From an uncultured Bacteroidota bacterium (lineage in GTDB: Bacteria > Bacteroidota > Bacteroidia > Bacteroidales > P3): 64,000 nucleotides of DNA. The notes beneath the pieces are model-generated. The model saw nothing but the letters and a program-made list of their open reading frames with translations, had not been told where the DNA came from and made no database searches. The stretch lies in contig CACYZN010000002.1 of the NCBI GenBank assembly GCA_902778925.1, positions 52,106-116,105 on the forward strand, written 5' to 3'. The position numbers and the translations under genes were made by a program. Of this stretch, positions 16,612-27,299 are shown piece after piece (the stretch's first letter is position 1; the number at the start of each line of letters is the position of its first letter).

Positions 16612-17640
16612 ATGAAGAAGAACATAGCTCTCGTAATGGGTGGTTACAGCGGCGAGCACGACATCAGCATCGCCAGCGGCAACCAGGTTTATGGCCAACT
16701 GGACCATACCAAATATAACGTATACAAGATTGTCATTGACCGCAAAGGATGGTACTGGGAGCACGAAGGGGATCACCTCCCCATAGACCGTGGCGACTTC
16801 ACCATCATGGACAACGGCAACAAGGTGCACTTCGACCTGGCTTTCATCATCGTCCACGGCAACCCCGGCGAGAACGGCGTGCTGCAGGGCTACTTCGACA
16901 TGTTGGGCATACGCTACACCACCTGTGGCTTCTACACCTCGGCTCTCACCTTCCAGAAAGGCTACTGCAACCCTGTAGTGAAGAGTTTCGGACTGGTCAA
17001 GGTGGCCAAGTCGGTACTACTCTACAAGGAACCGCCTACCTCGGCTAAGCTCGACGAACTTATGGATGGCATGCACTACCCCGTCTTTGTGAAACCCGCC
17101 GCCGGCGGCAGCAGCGTGGCCACCACCAAGGTGAAAAGCCGCGAGCAACTGCTCCCCGCTATCCGCGAGGCCTTCACCGAGGACCATCAGGTGCTGGTGG
17201 AGGAGTTTATTCCCGGCCGCGAGTTCGACTGCGGCGTCATGCAGTTCCCCAAAGGGTCTAAATACGAGGGCTGGAACCCCGACTTCAAGCACAAACTCGT
17301 CTTCCCTGTTACAGAGATTATCCCCATTGGCGGACACGAGTTCTTCGACTACGCAGCCAAATACGACGGCTTCAGCAACGAGGTATGTCCCGCCGAGGTC
17401 GACGACTCTATAGCCCACCACATCCAAGAAGTGTCGTACCGCCTATACGACCTTCTAGGCTGCCGTGGCATCGTACGCTTCGACTTTATATACAACACCG
17501 ACGAAAAGGAGCTCTACTTCCTGGAGGTGAACACCATCCCTGGCCAGAGCGCCGAGAGCATAGTACCCAAACAGGCTCGGGCCATGGGCATCACGCCAGC
17601 CGAGCTGTACGAGATGAGCATTCAGGCTGCACTCGACTAA
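16612..17640 (+). CDS. ddl: D-alanine--D-alanine ligase
   Basis: 342 residues from MKKNIALVMGGYSGEHDISI; an ATG nine codons earlier is in frame, but the family starts at the MKKNIALVMGG strand. ATP-grasp features: VFVKPAAGGSSVATTKV near residue 165, EEFIPGREFDCGVM, then FDFIYNTDEKELYFLEVNTIPGQ with the metal-binding Glu/Asn. Makes the D-Ala-D-Ala dipeptide for peptidoglycan precursors in the cytoplasm. It stands alone and converges on nadB (20 bp apart). Confidence 0.95.
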   Translation: MKKNIALVMGGYSGEHDISIASGNQVYGQLDHTKYNVYKIVIDRKGWYWEHEGDHLPIDRGDFTIMDNGNKVHFDLAFIIVHGNPGENGVLQGYFDMLGIRYTTCGFYTSALTFQKGYCNPVVKSFGLVKVAKSVLLYKEPPTSAKLDELMDGMHYPVFVKPAAGGSSVATTKVKSREQLLPAIREAFTEDHQVLVEEFIPGREFDCGVMQFPKGSKYEGWNPDFKHKLVFPVTEIIPIGGHEFFDYAAKYDGFSNEVCPAEVDDSIAHHIQEVSYRLYDLLGCRGIVRFDFIYNTDEKELYFLEVNTIPGQSAESIVPKQARAMGITPAELYEMSIQAALD

Positions 17641-17660
17641 TCACAGCCTCGCCCACCACA

Positions 17661-19220
17661 CTACACTAGATCAAGCGAGTAGTGCAGGCCTACGTTCTGT
17701 CGGCGGGCACGTGCCATCTTGATGATAAGATAGGCGCAGGCTATGAGGTTGCGTAGTTCGCTGAGAGGTTCGGTGAGGACCGAGCGGTTGTAGAGGTCTT
17801 CTGTCTCGCGGAAGATAAGGTTCAGTCGGTCGAAAGCACGTTGCAGACGCAGGTCGCTGCGCACTATGCCCACATAGTTAGACATGATTTCCTGCAGCTC
17901 ACGCTTGGTCTGGGTGATGAGCACCATCTCTTCGTTGAGGACCATACCCTCGGCATTCCAGTCGGGCACCTCGGTCTTGAAGTCTATTGCCTTATACTCG
18001 TCGATGGCGGCCATGGCTGCATTGTGGGCGTAGACCACAGCTTCGAGCAGCGAATTTGAGGCCAGCCGGTTGCCGCCATGCAGGCCTGTGCAACTGCATT
18101 CGCCGGCGGCAAAAAGGTGGTGTATGGACGACTCACCACGTCGGTCGACCTTGATGCCACCACACTGGTAGTGGGCTGCCGGCCGGATGGGTATCATGTC
18201 GCGGGTTATGTCGATGCCTATCGAGAGGCACTTGGCATAGATGGTGGGGAAGCCTTCGATGAGATGCTTCTTGCCTATCTCGCGGGCGTCGAGGTATAGG
18301 TAATCCTTGCCACTGAGCTTCATCTCGTTGTCGATGGCGCGAGCCACAATGTCGCGCGGTGCCAGCGAGAGGCGCTTGTCGTACTTCTGCATAAACTCGT
18401 GCCCATTGCGGTCTTTGAGTATGGCACCGGCACCACGCATAGCTTCGGTAATGAGGAAGGCTGGCTTTTCGGCAGGATTGTAGAGCGAGGTGGGGTGGAA
18501 CTGCATAAACTCCAAGTCGCTGAGCACACCACGGGCGCGGTGCACCATGGCCACACCGTCGCCGGTCGAGATGACGGGGGTGGTGGTAGTGCTATATACA
18601 TTGCCCATGCCGCCGGTTGCCAGCAGGGTTACGCGGGCCAGGTAGGTATCGATACGATTGGTGTCGCAGTCGAGGGCATAGACGCCGTAGCACTCAATGT
18701 CGGGAGTGTGCTTGGTGACGCGCTGGCCCAAGTGGTGCTGGGTGATGATGTCGATAGCAAACTGGCGTTCCTTGAGCTCTATATTAGGATGGCGTCTGGC
18801 AGCCTCGAGCAGACCGCGTTCTATCTCCTCTCCGGTGTTGTCCTTGTGGTGCAGGATGCGGAACTCGCTGTGGCCACCCTCGCGATGCAGGTCGAAGCGG
18901 TCGCCCTTGCGGTCGAGGTCGAAGTTGACGCCATACTGCACCAACTCGCGAATGCGGTCGGGAGCCTCGCGGATGGTCATCTCCACCACCTCGCGGTCGC
19001 AGATGCCGTCGCCAGCAACCAAAGTGTCTTGTATGTGTTTGTCGAACGAGTCGCTGTCGTACATCACAGCGGCAATACCGCCCTGTGCATAGCGGGTGCT
19101 ACCCTCGGCGGCGTCGCCCTTGGTCAGTATGCACACTTTGCCATAGGGGGCCACCTTGAGGGCGAAACTGAGGCCGGCGATGCCGGACCCCACAACCAAA
19201 AAGTCTACTTCGTAGCGCAT
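17661..19220 (-). CDS. nadB: L-aspartate oxidase
   Basis: 519 residues. N-terminal FAD-binding motif VVGSGIAGLSFAL; active-site region AQGGIAAVMYDSDSFDKHIQ with DREGGHSEFR-type HREGGHSEFRILHHKDNTG; and AHYQCGGIKVDRRGESSIHH, then GLHGGNRLASNSLLEAVVYA near residue 385. Oxidises L-aspartate to iminoaspartate in de novo NAD synthesis. nadA and nadC are not adjacent. The start follows the MFS gene stop by 2 bp, so the two are probably cotranscribed. Confidence 0.95.
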   Translation of the reverse strand: MRYEVDFLVVGSGIAGLSFALKVAPYGKVCILTKGDAAEGSTRYAQGGIAAVMYDSDSFDKHIQDTLVAGDGICDREVVEMTIREAPDRIRELVQYGVNFDLDRKGDRFDLHREGGHSEFRILHHKDNTGEEIERGLLEAARRHPNIELKERQFAIDIITQHHLGQRVTKHTPDIECYGVYALDCDTNRIDTYLARVTLLATGGMGNVYSTTTTPVISTGDGVAMVHRARGVLSDLEFMQFHPTSLYNPAEKPAFLITEAMRGAGAILKDRNGHEFMQKYDKRLSLAPRDIVARAIDNEMKLSGKDYLYLDAREIGKKHLIEGFPTIYAKCLSIGIDITRDMIPIRPAAHYQCGGIKVDRRGESSIHHLFAAGECSCTGLHGGNRLASNSLLEAVVYAHNAAMAAIDEYKAIDFKTEVPDWNAEGMVLNEEMVLITQTKRELQEIMSNYVGIVRSDLRLQRAFDRLNLIFRETEDLYNRSVLTEPLSELRNLIACAYLIIKMARARRQNVGLHYSLDLV

Positions 19221-19222
19221 GA

Positions 19223-20548
19223 TTAGTCTACCGGTATATCACGGTTTACGTTCTTGGAACCCGCAAGGGCATAGAAGAGAATGTATGCAAGCATGGCAAC
19301 CACAAGCCAGTAGGAGCCCATGTAGCCGATGGCACCGGCAATGGCATCCTGAATAAGGGGCATGACGCCGCCGCCAACGACCATCATCATGAAGATGCCG
19401 GAAGCCTGTTCGGTGTACTTGCCGAGGCCCTCGACCGAGAGGTTGAAGATGCCACCCCACATGAGCGAGGTGCAGAGGCCACAGAGTACTAAGAAGAGGG
19501 CGCTGAGGGGCACCTGGAACATCGAGAAGCCGTCGGCCACGCTATAACCCGGCATCGAGACACGTACCGACGACGGTATAATGATAGCCACGACGATGAG
19601 GACGATGGCCAAAAGCGACACTATGGAAAGCTGGGTGCGAGTGCTCACCTTGCCACTGATAGCGGCACTGGCAGCACGCCCCACCATCATGAGCAGCCAA
19701 TAGACAGCAGCCACAGCACCGCCGATGGCGGCACCGCACAGCGGGTCGTCGGTAAGGTAGAAGTTGAGCTCGGCGGGTATGCCGACCTCGATACCGACAT
19801 AGAAGAAAATAGCCACCACACCGAGCACCAGATGGCGGAAACTCCAGGCGGAATAGCGCGATTTCACGACACTAGCACCAGTAGCGGTGTTGCAGCGGGG
19901 TTCAGGTATCGAGACAAAAAGCATCACCACAAAAGCCACGGCAAAGACACCCATGGCGATGAACAGCAGCGGTGCCACATGGCTCATCGAGGTGCTGCTG
20001 GTGACGGTACCAATCAGGGTACCTACGAGCAGCGGGGTGAGGGTACCAGTGAGCGAGTTGAGGGTACCGCCGGTCTGTATGAGTTGGTTCCCGCGGTTGC
20101 CGCCGCCGCCCAACAAGTTGAGCATAGGGTTGACCACGGTGTTGAGCATACATACACAGAAACCGCAGATGAAAGCGCCCAACAGATAGATGATGAAGTT
20201 GAGCATCACGGGCTCGCCTCCAACAGTGAAGGTAGCCGTCTCGGCACCTACCAAACTGGAGAGGTACTGCACCACCATGCCGCAGAAGCCGACACCCAAA
20301 GCTATGAGGGCGGTCTTCTTGTAGCCGATGCGAGCCATCAGCTTGCCTGCGGGGATACCCATAATGAGATAGGCAAGGAAGTTCATCATGTTGCCCAACA
20401 TACCGGCCCACTCGTAGTGGTTCTTCCAGATATTACCGAACGGGGCGGCCATGTTGGTCACAAAGCTAATCATGGCAAACATGAAGAACATTGTGATTAC
20501 CGGCACTATGGCCACTTTCTGTTTTGTCTGTTTATTATCCATAGTCAT
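19223..20548 (-). CDS. MFS transporter (FucP-like sugar permease type)
   Basis: 441 residues with about 12 hydrophobic segments. N-terminus: VAIVPVITMFFMFAMISFVT; the loop-2 motif GKLMARIGYKKT is typical of MFS carriers. The arrangement resembles FucP/NagP-type sugar:H+ symporters of Bacteroidetes, but the substrate is not evident. A second ATG two codons in (20542) is an equally possible start. Lies 2 bp before nadB and 36 bp after the C10 protease stop, so it may be read from an upstream promoter. The link to nadB may be transcription only. Confidence 0.82.
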   Translation of the reverse strand: MTMDNKQTKQKVAIVPVITMFFMFAMISFVTNMAAPFGNIWKNHYEWAGMLGNMMNFLAYLIMGIPAGKLMARIGYKKTALIALGVGFCGMVVQYLSSLVGAETATFTVGGEPVMLNFIIYLLGAFICGFCVCMLNTVVNPMLNLLGGGGNRGNQLIQTGGTLNSLTGTLTPLLVGTLIGTVTSSTSMSHVAPLLFIAMGVFAVAFVVMLFVSIPEPRCNTATGASVVKSRYSAWSFRHLVLGVVAIFFYVGIEVGIPAELNFYLTDDPLCGAAIGGAVAAVYWLLMMVGRAASAAISGKVSTRTQLSIVSLLAIVLIVVAIIIPSSVRVSMPGYSVADGFSMFQVPLSALFLVLCGLCTSLMWGGIFNLSVEGLGKYTEQASGIFMMMVVGGGVMPLIQDAIAGAIGYMGSYWLVVAMLAYILFYALAGSKNVNRDIPVD

Positions 20549-20584
20549 TATAGTTATTTTGGTTGTTTACTCTATTGTTCCACG

Positions 20585-22810
20585 TCAGATGATTATGATG
20601 CGTCTGGGCAGCATGCCGTCGACCTTGATGACATAGACGCCGGCCTGCGGAGCCTCGAAGCGGCGGCCCTTGGCTAGCAGACGTCCTTGCAGGTCGAAGT
20701 AGTACACCTCGGCTCCTTCGGGGGCATCGACCACGACGGTGCGATTCTCGAAGCGCACCTTGAGACCGTCGAGGTCGGCATCGACTATGCCGGCACAACG
20801 GCAGTAGGCATAGAAGGTGGTATCCTGGGTGACGGTAAAGGTGATGGGGTTGTCGGTGGTATTGATGTCCTGCCAGTTTGTGAAGAACTCGTCGCCTACA
20901 CCCACGGTGGCCGTCTCGCCGATATTGTAGTAGCCCTCGCCGTAGAAGGTACTCTCATCGCAGAGGCCCACGTTCTTGATGTCGACATAGCAAGTGCGTT
21001 CCTCGAGCACGGCACGTATCATCCACGAGGCATAGACACCGTGGTCGTCGTAGGGCACCCACCCCTGGGGCAGGTGATACCAGCTGGCATTGCTGTTGCC
21101 GCTGTAGTACGACTGCGCCGCGGGATAGCCGCCGCCGAAGCAGCTGAAGGTAATCCACACGGTGCTTCCTTCTGGTATGGGCACAGGGGTCGCCAACTCG
21201 AAGGTATGCCACTGGTTGAGACTACCACTGAAGTCGCGCACCAAGTCTTCTTCGTAGACCAAGCCTGCATCGTTGATGCTGTCGCCCAAATAGATGCGCA
21301 AAGTGTAGAGGTCTTGCTGGTAGACAAACAACTGGACGGCGCTGAGCTTGCGCATCGGAGCGCGCATCGAGGCTGGCAGACGCATGCCCCACTCGGTGGT
21401 GGCGCCGTAGTCGTCGTGCCACGCACTGGCGAAGTAATCACCGCTGAAGCCGATGGTGTCGCCGCCGATGGCCTCATACTCGGCCGTGTCTACAAGGTTA
21501 CCCGTGGCAACAAACCGCAGCGGGTTCACCTGCGAACCCGTGTTCGACCACCTTACAAAGCGGTAGCCCTCGGCCGCACGCGCTGCCACATTTATAGTGT
21601 CCACATAGGCCACATAGTTGCCGTTGCCGTCGATGTAGCCCTGGTCGGCGGGAGCCTCCATGTCGACCACCGCTATGCCGTCGTCGGCCAGCACCGAAGG
21701 CATCAATCCTATAATCGCCACATTGCCTTCGTTGTAGGTGCTCGTGGCGTTGCCGCCGGTACCTCCCGGACTGGGCGCAAGCGAGTCGATGGCGTAGTAG
21801 CCGTCGCAATAGCCGCCCCAACCCCAGTTGATATGGAACTTGCCGTTGCCGTCGTAGCCATCGAGCACGAAAGCGTGGCCCGAATAATCATGGTAGCCAG
21901 CGTAATACACCGGCCTGCTGCGTTGTAACTCATACAATAACAGCGAATCCCATTCGCTGTCGCTATAATTGCTCTTGTACACACCGCGCATCATGGGACT
22001 GTAGCGGAAGTAGGTGCGGAAAGCGTTCTCGGCCGAAGCGTAGTTAGGGTCGCCATACGACATCACCTGCGCACCGCTCGAGTTAGGACTGTAGTTCATG
22101 TTCACCGCCACGCCGGCATGGTAAGACACGCGTGCCACGGCATCAATCTCGGCGCTGTCGCTGGTCCAGTCCAACTGGTCGGGCATCAGGTCCCAATGGT
22201 AGGTAGTGGCACCGAAATTGGCCGAGAGGGTACCATAGACCGGATGGGTATAGCTCGTGCTCCCCCACCCCACTGTCGGATGGTTCCAATACTTCATCAC
22301 CTGCACCATGGCCGTGGCCACACAGCCTACTACAGCGTAGACATCCTGAGCCGTATCGTAGGGACAATAGATATTATAGGGCCACGACTGGCGCCACTGC
22401 GTAGTGAGCATGGGCGCCACCGAGTCGGTTGCCAATGCCCGCGGAGGCACCTCCTCCCACTCGGCCGCCACGCTCGGCGCCTGCGAAACACCGGCCGCAC
22501 GCAGAGCGGCGATATTGATTCGGTAGCCGTCAATCCAGTCAGCCACATGCGCAGGCATATTCTCGACGACGAAAGTCTCGGTAGGCGAATAGGCCAGCAC
22601 CGGCCGCACACAATCATCGGCCGCCACCAGCACGAAACCCTTGCCATCGGCCGGAGCCACCAGATACATCTCTGGCAAAGCCGTCACTGTCAGCTCAGCC
22701 TGCGACAGATAGCGCCGTGCCACCTGCATGGCCATCGTCGGGTCGACGGGCTTGGCCTGCACTGCCGTCAGCAGCACCACCATCGTCGACAAAAAAACTA
22801 TACGCTTCAT
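20585..22810 (-). CDS. Secreted C10 family cysteine protease (streptopain-like) with T9SS sorting tail
   Basis: 741 residues from MKRIVFLSTMVVLLTAVQAK, a good signal peptide; the frame opens nine codons earlier. An N-terminal Spi-like propeptide/inhibitor region is at ~20-120. Catalytic Cys163 lies in VGCVATAMVQVMKYW, His312 in YSGHAFVLDGYDG, then INWGWGGYCDGYY. A beta-rich region with a metal/carbohydrate-binding look follows. The last ~70 residues (VRFENRTVVVDAPEGAEVYY, then FDLQGRLLAKG, then GVYVIKVDG) form a T9SS type-A sorting domain. Expected to be secreted or surface-bound and to degrade protein; such proteases are virulence or foraging factors in Porphyromonas, Prevotella and Bacteroides relatives. 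Confidence 0.92.
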   Translation of the reverse strand: MKRIVFLSTMVVLLTAVQAKPVDPTMAMQVARRYLSQAELTVTALPEMYLVAPADGKGFVLVAADDCVRPVLAYSPTETFVVENMPAHVADWIDGYRINIAALRAAGVSQAPSVAAEWEEVPPRALATDSVAPMLTTQWRQSWPYNIYCPYDTAQDVYAVVGCVATAMVQVMKYWNHPTVGWGSTSYTHPVYGTLSANFGATTYHWDLMPDQLDWTSDSAEIDAVARVSYHAGVAVNMNYSPNSSGAQVMSYGDPNYASAENAFRTYFRYSPMMRGVYKSNYSDSEWDSLLLYELQRSRPVYYAGYHDYSGHAFVLDGYDGNGKFHINWGWGGYCDGYYAIDSLAPSPGGTGGNATSTYNEGNVAIIGLMPSVLADDGIAVVDMEAPADQGYIDGNGNYVAYVDTINVAARAAEGYRFVRWSNTGSQVNPLRFVATGNLVDTAEYEAIGGDTIGFSGDYFASAWHDDYGATTEWGMRLPASMRAPMRKLSAVQLFVYQQDLYTLRIYLGDSINDAGLVYEEDLVRDFSGSLNQWHTFELATPVPIPEGSTVWITFSCFGGGYPAAQSYYSGNSNASWYHLPQGWVPYDDHGVYASWMIRAVLEERTCYVDIKNVGLCDESTFYGEGYYNIGETATVGVGDEFFTNWQDINTTDNPITFTVTQDTTFYAYCRCAGIVDADLDGLKVRFENRTVVVDAPEGAEVYYFDLQGRLLAKGRRFEAPQAGVYVIKVDGMLPRRIIII

Positions 22811-22888
22811 ACAATCAATTACTTTTCTTAGCATCATCTACCTTTTGCGCCCCTTATCCCGACGTCTCCACAGCGTCCTGGAACCGAC

Positions 22889-22932
22889 CGGAGTCGGACT
22901 TGATACGGACCAGAGTCGGACCAAATACGGAC
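22889..22932. repeat. GTCCG 11-bp array, locus 1 (minus orientation)
   Basis: Four 11-bp units each ending CGGAC: CGGAGTCGGAC, TTGATACGGAC, CAGAGTCGGAC, CAAATACGGAC. On the minus strand they read GTCCGnnnnnn, the same family as at 30243-30319 and 51388-51442. Lies between the C10 protease and the atp terminator. Confidence 0.85.
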
Positions 22933-23019
22933 CGGATGGATGAAGAGCCCTGGGTTGAAGTACTTACAAAGGCCTGTTTTTGTGTTCTTTTTTACTTTCG
23001 GTTATTTACTGTGTCAAAT

Positions 23020-23053
23020 AAAAAAGCACTGGTACCGTCCCGTATCAGTGCTT
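23020..23053 (-). terminator. Terminator of the atp operon
   Basis: On the minus strand AAGCACTG pairs with CAGTGCTT around a 14-nt interior and is followed by TTTTTTATTT. It lies 14 bp after the atpG stop. Confidence 0.75.
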
Positions 23054-23066
23054 AGGTTCCAGCGCC

Positions 23067-23938
23067 TTAGCCTTTCAAAGCCTCAGAGCCGCTTACTATC
23101 TCTATTATCTCGTTGGTAATCGAGGCCTGACGCGCCTTGTTGTAACTCAGCCTCAGGTCTTTCAGCAACTCGGTCGCATTGTCGGTGGCTTTCTGCATAG
23201 CCGTCATGCGGGCGCCATGCTCGGCAGCCAGCGAGTCGAGAACGACACGGTAGAAAGTCGACCGCAAAGTAAGTGGCACCATCTCGCGCATGATGTCCTC
23301 CTTCGACGGCTCGAAAATGTAGTCGTTGCCAATATCGCTCTTGCTGGAAGACGACTTGGAGGCCGGCGCTACCGGTAGGAACTGCTCACACGAGAGTATC
23401 TGCGACAACGAATTCTTGAACTGATTGTATATCAGTTCCACACGATCTATGCGCTTCTCGGCGAAGTCGGTCATCAGGCCGTCGGCCAACTGTGCCACAG
23501 CGTCGAAGGCAGGAGCGTCAAGCAATTCGTCATGCACACTGACACGCAAGTCTTTCTGGCGAGTCAGCTGTTCGGACGACTTCTTTCCTATTGACAACAC
23601 ACTTATTTCGGCCTTGGCACCACGCCAGTGGTCGATACGCTGCTGGGCCAGTTTGAGAACGTTGCTATTGAAGGCTCCGCAGAGGCCTTTGTTGCTGGTG
23701 ACAACCACCAGCACAACCCTCTTCACTTCGCGCGCAGCGTGGTAAGGCGTCCTCACGCCGTCGGCCACATCGATGCTCGCGATTATCTCGTTAAGCTGGG
23801 CTGCATAGGGACGCATGCCAACGATGGCGTTTTGCGCACGGCGGAACTTGGCAGCCGAGACCATCTTCATTGCCGAAGTGATCTGCTGCGTCGAGCTGAC
23901 AGAGGCTATGCGCGTGCGTACTTCTTTCAGGTTGGCCA

Positions 23939-23939
<1 letters not shown>
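23067..23939 (-). CDS. atpG: ATP synthase F1 subunit gamma
   Basis: 290 residues, usual length. The N-terminal helix MANLKEVRTRIASVSSTQQI plus TSAMKMVSAAKFRRAQ and the C-terminal helix MTAMQKATDNATELLKDLRL plus SYNKARQASITNEIIEIVSG are the two halves of the rotor coiled coil. Forms the central stalk turning inside alpha3beta3. The start overlaps the atpA stop by one base (TAATG). It is the last gene before a terminator; atpD and atpC do not follow. Confidence 0.96.
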
Positions 23940-25516
<1,577 letters not shown>

Positions 25517-25521
25517 AGTGT

Positions 25522-26079
25522 TTACAGTTTACTTTCGTAATCATTCCTTGCAAACTCAATGCGGAGCTTGCGTATTTTGGTACGTATGCGAGCATCGTAC
25601 ATCTTGTTGTCGAATTCCAGTTTGAAACTACCCAACATATTGGGGTCGGTGCGATCGTGGAGCTCCACCTTGCGACCGGTATAGTCTTCCACCATGCGGG
25701 TTGCCATCTCGCGGGCGCGATCGTCAATTGGCTGGTGCGTAACCAGGTCGCTCAGCACAATGCCATTGGCATCACGCCATTGGGACATGAACGACTCGCT
25801 TATGCCTTGCAGGTTGACGGAGCGGTTTTTCTTAACCACGAAAAGCAGGAATGCCATGGTGGCCTTGCTCACACGTTCGCCAAACAGTTGCTGTGCCACG
25901 GCGGCCTTGCGGTCGTGGGGCACCGTGGGGTTGGCGAAGACTACACGCAACTCGCGGTTTGAGGCCATCACCTCGTTCACAAGGCGCATGTCGTCCATCA
26001 CACGATCGGCCTCGCCCCTTTCGGTGGCCAGCAGCAACAGCGCCTTGGCATAGTTGGTATTGATGCGGTAGTTGTTCAT
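25522..26079 (-). CDS. atpH: ATP synthase F1 subunit delta
   Basis: 185 residues. [20 protein letters not shown] at the N-terminus and [20 protein letters not shown] in the middle match the delta/OSCP family, which anchors the peripheral stalk (b subunits) to the top of F1. The C-terminal block [20 protein letters not shown] is the conserved OSCP motif. Two bases separate it from atpF. Confidence 0.93.
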   Translation of the reverse strand: MNNYRINTNYAKALLLLATERGEADRVMDDMRLVNEVMASNRELRVVFANPTVPHDRKAAVAQQLFGERVSKATMAFLLFVVKKNRSVNLQGISESFMSQWRDANGIVLSDLVTHQPIDDRAREMATRMVEDYTGRKVELHDRTDPNMLGSFKLEFDNKMYDARIRTKIRKLRIEFARNDYESKL

Positions 26080-26081
26080 GG

Positions 26082-26582
26082 TTAGTTCAGTTGCATACGC
26101 TCCATTTCCTTAGCAATCAAAGCATCGGCCTTTGACTTGTCACTCAACTCGGCACGTATCAGCTTCTCGGCGATACCTATGCTTAGATTTGCTATCTCGT
26201 TCTTCAGTTCGTGCATCGCTTTAAGCTTCTCGTACTCGATGTTCTCGCGTGCACTGTCGACGATACGGTTGGCCTCGGCGGTAGCTTTGGCACGGGCCTC
26301 TTCCACAATCTCGTCGCCGGCCATGCGGGCCTTGCGCAACATGTCGTCGCGTTCGATTTTGGCCTGACGAAGCAGTTCCTCGTTGTGCGCCACCAGGGTT
26401 TTCATTTCCTCGCGCGCCTTGGCGGCCTCGTTGAGCGACTCGGCTATGGCTTCCTCGCGCTGGTGCAGCGACTTGAGGAGTGCCGGCCATCCAAACTTGA
26501 TAAGTATGAACGCCAGTATACCGAACGATACAAGCATCCATACAAAGGTACCGAGGCCTGGGTTAATCAGAGGGTTGTTCAT
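26082..26582 (-). CDS. atpF: ATP synthase F0 subunit b
   Basis: 166 residues: one N-terminal membrane segment (LGTFVWMLVSFGILAFILIKF) followed by a long charged helix (EEAIAESLNEAAKAREEMKT and so on) of the peripheral stalk dimer. Lies between atpE (74-bp gap) and atpH, the usual order for the second half of the Bacteroidetes atp locus. Confidence 0.95.
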   Translation of the reverse strand: MNNPLINPGLGTFVWMLVSFGILAFILIKFGWPALLKSLHQREEAIAESLNEAAKAREEMKTLVAHNEELLRQAKIERDDMLRKARMAGDEIVEEARAKATAEANRIVDSARENIEYEKLKAMHELKNEIANLSIGIAEKLIRAELSDKSKADALIAKEMERMQLN

Positions 26583-26656
26583 ATACAGTCTTGTCTCTTA
26601 GTCGATTTGAAATGGGGCAGCCAACCGCTGCCCCTTTTTGTTGTTTGCAGCAGTGC

Positions 26657-26920
<264 letters not shown>

Positions 26921-26964
26921 TTATTTTATGTTAGTTAATAAATTGTCGCCCTAAAAAAGCGGTG

Positions 26965-26972
26965 CAAAGATA
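26965..26972 (-). promoter_or_regulatory. atpE operon promoter -7 box
   Basis: The minus strand reads TATCTTTG, about 50 bp before atpE. It sits in a ~19-bp segment (AAAAAGCGGTGCAAAGATAC on the plus strand) that recurs at the tRNA-Cys promoter 230 bp away. Confidence 0.7.
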
Positions 26973-27065
26973 CGCAAAAACTTTCATATAGATGTTAAAA
27001 AGCAACTTTTTTTTCGTCACAACCGATCGGCGCCACACCACCACGCTCACAGTGAACGAAATGCA

Positions 27066-27095
27066 ACAAAAAAGAGAAGCCGCTCTGGCTTCTCT
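27066..27095 (-). terminator. Terminator of tRNA-Cys
   Basis: AGAGAAGCC (27073-27081) and GGCTTCTCT (27087-27095) form a 9-bp stem. On the minus strand a T-run follows. It lies 8 bp downstream of the tRNA 3' end. Confidence 0.85.
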
Positions 27096-27102
27096 ACTTT
27101 CG

Positions 27103-27174
27103 AGGTCGCTTCCGGATTTGAACCGGAGTAGCAGGTTTTGCAGACCTGTGCCTAGCCCCTCGGCCAAACGACCT
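27103..27174 (-). tRNA. tRNA-Cys (GCA)
   Basis: On the minus strand the acceptor arms AGGTCGT and GCGACCT pair with one G-U. The T-arm contains GGTTCAAATCC, and the anticodon loop CTGCAAA gives GCA. 72 nt without encoded CCA. Confidence 0.95.
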
Positions 27175-27195
27175 TTTTGCTCTTAAAAAGCGGTG

Positions 27196-27203
27196 CAAAG
27201 ATA
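27196..27203 (-). promoter_or_regulatory. tRNA-Cys promoter -7 box
   Basis: The minus strand reads TATCTTTG, 22 bp upstream of the tRNA 5' end. Shares ~19 bp with the atpE promoter. Confidence 0.65.
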
Positions 27204-27287
27204 CAACCTTTTTGTAAACCGGCCAAATAATTTTGCAACAATTTACGTAATATGGTGATTTTTAACTGCCATATTGTTTTTATTTTG

Positions 27288-27295
27288 TATCTTTG
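27288..27295 (+). promoter_or_regulatory. Sensor kinase promoter -7 box abutting the start codon
   Basis: TATCTTTG ends 4 bp before the GTG at 27300. With normal Bacteroidetes spacing the transcript would begin at or within a few bases of that GTG. Confidence 0.6.
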
Positions 27296-27299
27296 CGGC